From Antilocapra americana (taxonomy: Eukaryota > Chordata > Mammalia > Artiodactyla > Antilocapridae), in contig ML660201.1 in assembly GCA_007570785.1 (NCBI GenBank), positions 34,805,405 to 34,869,404 on the forward strand: DNA of 64,000 nucleotides, in the 5' to 3' direction. How positions within the stretch are numbered: the first letter of the stretch is position 1; each line of letters starts with the position of its first letter. Shown piece after piece: positions 56,409 through 64,000 of the stretch. Both the position numbers and the translations under genes were made by a program. The notes below the pieces were generated by a model, which was given only the letters and a program-made list of their open reading frames with translations, searched no databases and was not told the origin of the DNA.

Positions 56409-56627
56409 AGAGCCAACTCATTAGAAAAGACCCTGATGCTGGGAAAGATTGAAGGCAGGAGAAGGTACAACAGAGGATGAGATGGTTGGATGGCATCACC
56501 GACTCAATAGACATGAGTTTGAGCAAGCTCTGGGCGATGGTGAAGGACAGGGAACTCTGGCATACTGCAGTCCATTGGGTTGCAAAGAGTCAGACACAAC
56601 TGAGCGACTGAATAACTCAGTAGAATG

Positions 56628-56964
56628 CATTAAAAAAGGATAGGGGATTTTAATAGTTCATAGGCATATTCTGAATCAACAGTGACCGTTGGTGAAAAAA
56701 AAAAAACAGCATAAATCCCCATAGAAACAAAATCAAAAGAGTTTAGGAACCTAGAACAGAAAGCATACTTGAGGCTCTCTTGTCCAATCCATCGTTGATA
56801 GGTATATTCAGAGATAATTTTTATGGCTGAACTAAATCATCTTAATGCTCTGACCATCACTGAGCTCCCATTCTTTCTGGGATTATGAGGCTAAAGAATA
56901 AAGTTGAAACCTTTCAAGAAGCTAATATATAGTCAGACCTGAAATGGCCAATAGATTTAACCTC
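56628..56964. other. non-coding stretch, nothing recognised
   Basis: Short A-run at about 56695-56705; no gene or repeat recognised. Confidence 0.4.
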
Positions 56965-56973
56965 AGTTTTAGG

Positions 56974-57911
56974 GGGTTTTTTGATTAAACTACAGTTCAC
57001 TTAAAATATCATGGTAGTTTCAGGTGTGCAACATAGGGATTCAACAGTTTTAAAGATTATACACCATAAAAAGCTATTATAAAATATTGTCTATATTTCC
57101 TGGACTGTATATTACTTTCCTGTTACTTATTTTATAACTAGTAGCTTATACCTCTTAATGCTCTTCACCTGTTTCACTCAGCCTGCCACTCCTCATCTCT
57201 GGGAGCTACTAGTTTGTTCTCTGTCTGTGAGTCTATTTCTGTGTTGTTGTGTCTGTCAACTTGTTTTGGTTTTTAGATTCTACATATAAGTGAAAGCATA
57301 CAGAATTTGTCTTTCTCTGTCTGGTTTATTTCTCTAAGCTGAATACCCTACAGATCCATCTGTGTTGTCACAAATGGCAAGATTTATTTATTTTTTTCTG
57401 ATGAATATTCTCATATGTGTATATATGTGAATATCATATTTTTAATCCATTTTTAACCTATTGATCTGTTGATTGGAAGCCCTCAGGTTGCATCCATATC
57501 TTGGCTATCATAAATAATGCTGCTATGAACATTGGGGTGCATACATCTTTTCTAATTAGTGTTTTCTTTGGCAACTCGGAGTAGAATTGCAGGGTTGTGT
57601 CCAATTTAAAAAGTGGGCAGAGGACCTGAAGAGTATTTTTCCAAAGAAGACATGCAAAGGACCAACAGCCACATGAAAAGATGTTCAACCTCATGAATCA
57701 TCAGGGGAAGCAAATCAAAACCATAATGTGATATCATCTCATACCTGTCAGGATACTTATTGTGAAAAAAAAGAAACAAAAAATAACAAGAATGGCAAGG
57801 ATGTGGGAGAAAAGGGAACCTTAGAACAGTGTTAGCGGGAATGTAAATTAGTATAGACACTATTGAAAACAGTATGGAGGTTCCCCAAAAAGTTAAACAT
57901 AGAACTATCTA
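56974..57911 (-). mobile_element. L1 LINE with inverted 5' part
   Basis: Positions about 56974-57600 are antisense L1: 3' UTR then the ORF2 C-terminus ('gttgcatccatatcttggct', 'gctgctatgaacattggggt'). Positions about 57601-57911 are L1 ORF2 in the sense direction ('gtgggcagaggacctgaaga', 'acatgaaaagatgttcaacc', 'gaaaacagtatggaggttcc'). The two pieces are adjacent parts of ORF2 with almost no sequence lost between them. Candidate target-site duplication: 56965-56973 and 57912-57920 (9 bp, one mismatch). This is the signature of twin priming. Confidence 0.88.
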
Positions 57912-57974
57912 AGTCTTAGGTTAAAGAGGACCCAAACTGGTAGTTATTATACGACCTAAGATAAATAGTACACA

Positions 57975-58035
57975 GAAATTAAGGTCTAGTGCCTAGCTTG
58001 TAGTAAGTTTTCAATAAATGTCAGTTGTTGCTTTC
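57975..58035 (+). mobile_element. L2/MIR 3'-end fragment
   Basis: Short tail match: 'gtgcctagcttgtagtaagt' and 'tttcaataaatgtcagttgt'. Confidence 0.5.
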
Positions 58036-58324
58036 ACAAAGAATGTTTTACAGTTGCTAATAGTTATTTATGTCTCAGAATTGGACCAAGATAGCCCAAT
58101 TAATATATCCATTGAGTATGGGCACTTAACACATCCAGTAAATATGTTAATTGACTTGAAGTATCTCTGTAGACTTGCCTAGGGAAAGAAAAGGAGATTT
58201 GGAAAAAAAATACATACACAAAGGAAAGAACATGAATGACCCAATGGTAATGCATTTCTCATCTCAGTAGAAGGGTCTCTTTGAATTAGACAGGTTATTA
58301 CTCAAAATTTATTTATCAAAATCA

Positions 58325-58690
58325 CTGTTTCTGTGATTCTAACACAATTGATAGAAATCCTGCAAACATCCCAATACGATATAGCCGCAATTAACACGTA
58401 TGTTGTATGCATGAGCATTGACTGTGGCTCTGGGTCGTATCCTATCAATTTCCACCAGACCTTTTCAACCAGCTACCTAGAAGTCTGTAATGAAATAATC
58501 ATAAATAAAATTCACCATATATATGCCCGTCCATGTTCCGTTCATACTGTATTTTATGAGAATTTTAGTGGACAAAGTGGAAAAGCGATTGTTAAATTTG
58601 ATGCAACAAGGGATATTTTATAGAGGGGAAATGTGCCTAATTACAGCAAAAGAATATTGACAGCAGAATTAATCATATTCATTTATTATC
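58325..58690. promoter_or_regulatory. candidate conserved non-coding element (unverified)
   Basis: Repeat-free AT-rich stretch with about seven CpGs retained within 300 bp ('aatacgatatagccgc', 'aacacgta', 'ggtcgtatcc', 'gcccgtcc', 'ttccgttc', 'aagcgatt'), unusual for CpG-depleted neutral DNA nearby. ATTA/TAAT cores recur ('gcaattaac', 'tcataaataaaatt', 'gcagaattaatc'). A 96-residue open frame (58333-58623, plus) spans it. I recognise no protein family, so a non-coding constrained element is the more likely reading, but a coding exon is not excluded. Confidence 0.35.
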
Positions 58691-59584
58691 ATGTATATGA
58701 TTTATATAGCCTGCTACTTTACACTAATAAATCCTTAACTTTTATAAGAGTTGAATAATACTTGTATTACTCAATCTGGCACTTCAGTTTTTCATTAAAG
58801 AGAAAAATTAATCAGTAGACTAACTGGAAAAGAAGGCAGTAGGAAAGTTTTTGAGCTTGACAGCAGCAGGCATTCTAGGAGAATGTGAAATAACAATGCA
58901 TTAAATTGTAAGCCACAGATCCAGAAAGTATATACATCTTCCCAGAACAAAAAGAAAAAATGTTTTTTAATAAGCCACCAGCAAAGGCACACTTGACTTG
59001 GCTGTATTTTCTGTTGGTTATCATGTAAACCATCTTTAATATCAAGTTTCTTTTTATCGTTTACGTTCAGACATTCAAGCAGGGCTTATACTCATCTCTG
59101 CAGGGCACTTTGATGGAATCAATAAATTGAATTTCCAGCATTGGTAAGGAGCGATCAGAAATCAGATCTAGGAAAGACTGTTTTCCTATTCAGCTCCACG
59201 TCAGAGATTCAGCAGAAGGAAGCTTTTTGTTTTATTTTGTTTGTTTTAATGTTTCCAGTGAACAATAATGAATTTTACCTGACTTCAGTTTATTTATCTC
59301 TGAACTGTGACTTTCCTCTGTTATTTTGGTCACTGGCTTCTTAATGACTATTCTTTTGTCCTGAATATAATGATTGAATTCTTTCTTTTTCCATTTACCT
59401 ATTCATTCATTCAGTAAAGAATTAATGACAAAATGATAAGGGAGTATGCTGTGTGCTGGAGAGGCATAGACTAGACCCTACCTTCCAACAATTCTTAAAA
59501 AGTGAATTAAACAGTTTAAAATTAAACACTTCATTCATGGTTTTATTCCTCCTGGACCTGTCTATTTTCATTGTTTTAGTCACT
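58691..59584. other. non-coding stretch, nothing recognised
   Basis: No gene or repeat recognised. About 59040-59160 also keeps a few CpGs and lacks repeats. Confidence 0.4.
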
Positions 59585-59745
59585 GAGTGGTCCTGTGGGC
59601 TGAGAGTCTGAAGTTTGTAGTGTCAGCTGTTATTGCTCTTCCCTATGACCTTAGATAAATCAATGCACTCATCTAGACTTAAGCATCTCCATCTCTGAAA
59701 TAAGTAGGTGGGATGAGAAAGTCTCAAAAAATCTCTTACACTCCA
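59585..59745 (+). mobile_element. MIR-like relic
   Basis: Weak sense MIR order: 'ctgagagtctgaagtttgta', 'cctatgaccttagataaatc', 'catctctgaaataagtaggt'. Confidence 0.45.
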
Positions 59746-60931
59746 AGAGTTCAAATCCATTTGTATTTCTAGTGCTAATCCCGTATACGGCTTCTCCAAA
59801 TCTTCCCAGCTAGGGAGTGGAAAGGTGAGACTGAAAAGTAAGCCTCCTGACATTACCTACCAAGTCAGAGGCAACATCTTGACAGGAAGCTGGTTAAATG
59901 CAGCCACAGATCTAAGTTATTAATATGGAAGGTTATCTTGTTAGCTTGTTTGCTTAGCTGCATTGATAGTATGTAAACATGGGATATTTAATAAAACATG
60001 GATTCATGGCTTCCCATGCAAAACAAAAATAATCTAGAAACACTGAGTTACATTCCCGTGTGTCAATAATTATCACAACATAATCAGCAATGACCCCTTC
60101 AAGTGATCTATTTGGGCAAGTTTGCTATCATCCTCATTACTCTGTATTCTTACACAGAGCTTTTGTTCCTCTTTTATGTTACTTACTTTGTCTTTAAGGC
60201 AATGGGTTTGGCAAACCCTATACTAAACCATAAATGGATATGTGAGTTTGTGTGTGCATGAGTGTGTGAGAGTGAGGCGGAAGGGAATATATTTTCATAT
60301 GGGATTTACAGCTAAATCTGAAATAAGAAAAGAACTAGAAGGGGGAAGCACAGGTAGGTTTTATCTCCAGCTAAAAAGTAATTAATGTTTTGGACTTAAC
60401 ATCTTTGAATCAACAGAACAGAAATGAAAAATGCCATTCAGAACTTTGTTATCATTTAAATTACTCATCAGCTTAGCTTTATAGATGTTTCTGCTTTGTT
60501 TCATCCAGTCCAATAACCACAATACATATACAGGTACTTTCAGATAAAACCCACACTATAAAGGTAGAAAACTTGATCTTGAGAAGTGGTAGACTTTCCT
60601 TGTTTGAAATTGTTTTCTTTAATGTCTGCCTTTGTTAAAAGGATCACATAGCTACGGTGATCATTTTCATCTCCTTAAATACTTCAAACAGATTATCTTT
60701 CTACCAGCTCAGGTTAGTAGTTAATTAAAGAAGGAAACAAGGAAAATGTTCTCATCTCATTTTAGTTTGATAATTCTTTTTTTTTTTTTTAAGTGCAAGC
60801 CATTTTCTTTATAGTTTTTAGTAAGTATTTCACTATTGGTTGATGTCAGCGTAACTTAGTATTTGTTTTCTTTTGGTCTTTTTTTTTTTTCTCAGTGGAA
60901 AATAAAGTAGTTAATTAAGTGTTCATATGCA
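59746..60931. other. non-coding stretch, nothing recognised
   Basis: No gene or repeat family recognised; T-runs at about 60777-60790 and 60881-60890 and an impure TG/GA run at about 60243-60277. Confidence 0.4.
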
Positions 60932-61150
60932 CTTCCCTGATGGCTCAGTTGGTGAAAAGTCTGCCTGCAATACAGGAGACTTTAGGCAATGCAGGAGACC
61001 CATGTTTGATCCCTGGGTTGGGAAGATCCCCTGGAGGAGGGAATAGCAACCTACTTCAGTATTCCTGCCTGGGAAATCCCAGGGACAGAGGAACCTGGCG
61101 GGCTACAGTCCGTGGGGTCACAGCAGACAGACACAACTTAGCAACGAAAC
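60932..61150 (+). mobile_element. Bov-tA SINE with internal duplication
   Basis: Sense Bov-tA. In the tRNA-derived part, a 'gcaatacaggagac' block is followed at once by a variant copy, 'gcaatgcaggagac', so the head is longer than usual. The Bov-A unit is intact to 'acacaacttagcaacgaaac'. Confidence 0.92.
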
Positions 61151-62654
61151 CACCAACAACCATTAAAGATATAGTGTGTTTAAGGGAAGAAATCACTTTC
61201 TTCACATTGGAATTTGCTTCCTTCTGGACATTTTTCTTCATTGTTTGAATTAAACAGACAATCATTAATTACACTTTATTCTTCTTATGTATTTTTTCCT
61301 TTCTCTCAATTAAAAAAAAAAGTATTTCTCACCTTATTCTCCACCACTGTACGCACTGTCCTAGTGATATTTAGTCTTACCTGTCTATGAGTCCTCTAAA
61401 CAGATTAAGATTAAGAGATTATCAGTTCACAGACTGACTTTTTTTATTGTTGTAACAATTTGTTTGATAAAGAATGAACATAGAGAAGGCCCAAATTGCC
61501 CAGAATTTCTTTCTATCCAAGGGGGAAAAAATAAGGCAAGAAAACCCTACTATCCATGTGTAGATCAGTCATTTGAATTCAGTATAATCTTTCTGAAGAT
61601 TATGATTTCTACTCTGATGTTGAGAATTTCTGCAAATGTTATATAAGGTCTTAAAATATCCTTGGTCTTTCCTCTGACAGCTTGTTGTTCTGCATCATTT
61701 ACTGCTTTCAAACAATGTTTTTTAAAGAGATGGCAGTTTTTCTAAGGAAAAGTGACAGTACATGTAAGACTTTTTCCCTTATCCATAGATAAGAAAGGTA
61801 TAATTTTGAGATTTTTTTTTTCCTCTAGCATCTGAAAGATGAATTGCTTCAATATGCAATTATATGGCTCTAGACAAACAATTTCACACACATAGCAGAC
61901 TCAAGCTGACTGGAGAAGACATTGGTGACATCTCATGAAAAAGTGCATGATGCATAATTCAAGCATACAAGGACATTGAAAAGAATTCTAGAAAATATGA
62001 CTATTTCTCTTCAACTTTTGCTGAGCAATCCTGCTTTTCCTTTCTTTATCATTTCCTTTGCTCTTCCCTTCACCATCATGAAGAAAAATTTCTGAACAAA
62101 TCAAGATCTGCTGGCCATGGGGGAAAAATGTTCTCAGGCTTTTGGGTATCATTCATTTCTGACCATTCTGGTATTTGAATTCAAAGGATACTTTGTTTTT
62201 TTCAAAGTAAAACTGAAAAAAAAAATCAACCCCCCCCCAAATCATCAAGATAATTGATAAAAATACAATGCATAAGAAAAGTAAATAAATGCACACAATC
62301 AATATGAATTCCAACATACTAAGCATTGAGAGTTTTATTTGATATAAAGGACCTATGTTTAGGCCTAATATTTATATAATATTCTGTCTAATTAATTAAT
62401 GGTACTAGCTTTTTCACTGTATTATTCAACAAGCTAGACTATGGAAGTGAATATTTGTTAAAGTCATGTTTTTAAGTTAAATTCCAACTATTTCTATTGA
62501 TTCTGTTTCCAAAACCAGCAAACATTTATTTATTTTTTTTTTTGAATGTGGCAGTGCTGGTATTGATACAAGGTCTGTATGACTGCAAGATACATTCTTT
62601 TAGCTACTTAATTTTAGTGACTCTCGAGCTGTTTTGTCAAGTCGTTTCTTTTTT
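61151..62654. other. AT-rich non-coding stretch, nothing recognised
   Basis: About 1.5 kb with short A-, T- and C-runs (for example about 62216-62240) but no recognised gene or repeat. Confidence 0.4.
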
Positions 62655-63175
62655 TAAATTTCAGCTTTATCAAGGTATACAAATTGTAAGACATTTGAAG
62701 TGTACATATTGGTGACTTGATATACATATCAAGTTGATTAACACACCCATCCCCCTACATATTTATCTTTGTGTGTGTGTGTGAGAGAGAGAACATTCAA
62801 GTTCCACTCTCTAAGCTAATTTCAATTACACAATTCAGTGCTAACAACTGTAGTCAACATGCTTTACATTAGATCCTCAGACCTTATTTGTCTTATAGCT
62901 GACAGTTTGTACCCTTTTACCAACCTCTATCTCCCCTACACCCAGCCCCTGGCAACCTCTTTTCTACTCTGTGTTTTTATGAGTTTGGCTTTTCTAAAGA
63001 TTCCACAGATGAGTGATACAAGGCAGCATTTGTCTTTCTCCATCTGGCTTATTTAACTTGGCATAATACCCTCAAACTTCGTCCATGTTGTCACAAATGG
63101 CAAGATTTCCTTCCTTCTCACAGCTAAATTGTATAAAAATATATATATATATATAATCTTTATCCAGCCATTTGT
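62655..63175 (-). mobile_element. L1 LINE 3' UTR fragment, older type
   Basis: Antisense L1 3' end: 'ttcagctttatcaaggtata', 'ttgtgtgtgtgtgtgagaga', 'ctgtagtcaacatgctttac', 'ccaacctctatctccccta', 'cttatttaacttggcataat', 'tccatgttgtcacaaatggc', then a (TA)n run at about 63141-63154. Confidence 0.75.
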
Positions 63176-63407
63176 AAAGCTTTCTGATTTTAATGGGTAT
63201 GTATTTTACTTATATTTTCTTGTCCATAAATAGATATTAAGAAATAATCTTTGGGACCTGATTGATGAAGAGTCACTGCATGTGACTGAGAACCTTCACT
63301 ATTCTGGAGAGCAGTGTGAATCAGAAGCACTCACTAATAGGCAAGCTTCCAGCTTCTTTAGTACCAACCTTTCAGATCCCTGTGAGTGGTACTCTATCTG
63401 TCTACCA

Positions 63408-63545
63408 GTCTTCCTCCCTACAAATATTTATTGAGCACCTACTGTGGGTCAGGATATGAACAAAACAAAACACTTACATTCATGAAACTCAGTCCAGTAG
63501 AGAGACTTAAAATACATAAATACACATATGATGCCTGGTAAGATG
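63408..63545 (-). mobile_element. L2 LINE 3'-end fragment
   Basis: Antisense L2 terminus: 'caaatatttattgagcacct', 'actgtgggtcaggatatgaa', 'ttacattcatgaaactcagt'. Confidence 0.7.
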
Positions 63546-63804
63546 TTTGATATTTTTAATGAAGCTCAATGATAAAAATAATGAGAGGAGTTGTTAGATC
63601 ACTTATGGAAGATTTCTTATTTGTCATAAAAAAGGAAAATAGAGATTGATACCAGGAAATATAAAAAGATGAGGGAAAGAAAACACCTTGTCTCAACCAT
63701 ATAAAAATGTCAAAATGAAGGGAAATATTACATTGTAGATGGTATGGAAAAATACCTCCAGAGCATCTTTTGCATGAATGTGAATACAAGCAAAATTATA
63801 AGTA

Positions 63805-63910
63805 GTGAATGTTCAACAATTCATTTAACAAAATTACTAAGGGCCTATTTTGTATCAGGCACTGTCCCAAGGCCCTGGAAACACAGCCATAAACAAAACC
63901 AAGCCCTTTG
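63805..63910 (-). mobile_element. L2 LINE 3'-end fragment
   Basis: Antisense L2 terminus: 'attttgtatcaggcactgtc', 'ccaaggccctggaaacacag', 'ccataaacaaaacc'. Confidence 0.7.
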
Positions 63911-64000
63911 CTTTAGTGCAGAATTACTGTGCACAGCTGCTCAGGCTATGTACTGCACAATTTTCAGGGGCACGTCCACATAGATGTGATGTGCATGATG

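Larger units (their letters stand above)
53314..56615 (+). mobile_element. BovB LINE, essentially full length
   Basis: A 3.3-kb sense RTE-clade LINE with a perfect 12-bp target-site duplication at both ends (53302-53313 and 56616-56627). The 5' UTR-like part (53314 to about 53800) is followed by an apurinic-type endonuclease region, a linker, the reverse transcriptase and a C-terminal region. Frameshifts and stop codons break the single long reading frame at many places, so it is inferred to be inactive. Coding remnants are listed separately. BovB is the autonomous partner whose 3' end the Bov-A/Bov-tA SINEs share. In cattle-type genomes it is a major repeat and is known to have a patchy, horizontally acquired distribution across vertebrates. 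Confidence 0.97.

Overview
This window reads as non-coding nuclear DNA from a ruminant (cattle, sheep, goat or a close relative). The diagnosis rests on the repeats. It carries Bov-A2 and Bov-tA SINEs, a CHR-type tRNA SINE, several copies of the RTE-clade LINE BovB, and L1 3' ends of the bovine type, all set in AT-rich, CpG-poor DNA with older mammal-wide repeats (MIR, L2, MaLR LTRs, hAT-Charlie relics). I find no intact host protein-coding gene, no convincing exon series, and no tRNA, rRNA or snRNA gene. The window is therefore intergenic or deep intronic. The only recognisable gene-derived sequence is a processed pseudogene of ribosomal protein RPL35A (about 50.77-51.21 kb).

Layout. 1-15 kb: mostly old DNA with MIR/L2 relics, a 114-bp direct duplication (833/1690), an L1 fragment split by a Bov-A2 SINE (3.9-4.7 kb), a MIR split by Bov-tA SINEs (4.7-5.3 kb), a minus-strand L1 3' end with an adjacent Bov-A2 (8.1-9.0 kb) and a MaLR LTR (13.4-13.7 kb). 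15-26 kb: three 5'-truncated minus-strand BovB copies, one flanked by (CA)n and (TG)n, a second MaLR LTR (21.3-21.8 kb), a composite inverted SINE insertion (24.7-25.0 kb) and a long minus-strand L2. 26-33 kb: repeat-poor apart from MIR/L2. 33-36 kb: a minus-strand BovB holding an L1 insertion with clear target-site duplications. 36-45 kb: scattered Bov SINEs, a plus-strand L2, and two tandem Bov-tA copies separated by (TG)n. 45-50 kb: a candidate conserved non-coding element and a polypurine tract. 50.7-57.9 kb: the RPL35A pseudogene, an L2, a CHR SINE, an essentially full-length BovB with a perfect 12-bp target-site duplication, and an L1 with a twin-priming type 5' inversion. 58-64 kb: a second candidate conserved non-coding element, a Bov-tA, an L1 3' end and L2 fragments.

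Nothing here works together as a gene system. The record is one of successive retrotransposition: autonomous BovB and L1 LINEs, SINEs that share the BovB 3' end, and an L1-mobilised host mRNA. Several stretches near 27.5, 46 and 58.4 kb look like constrained regulatory DNA, but that can only be settled by cross-species alignment. I found no previously undescribed system. The most notable items are structural: the composite inverted SINE, the inverted L1, the nested L1-in-BovB, the oppositely oriented BovB pair, and the candidate conserved elements.
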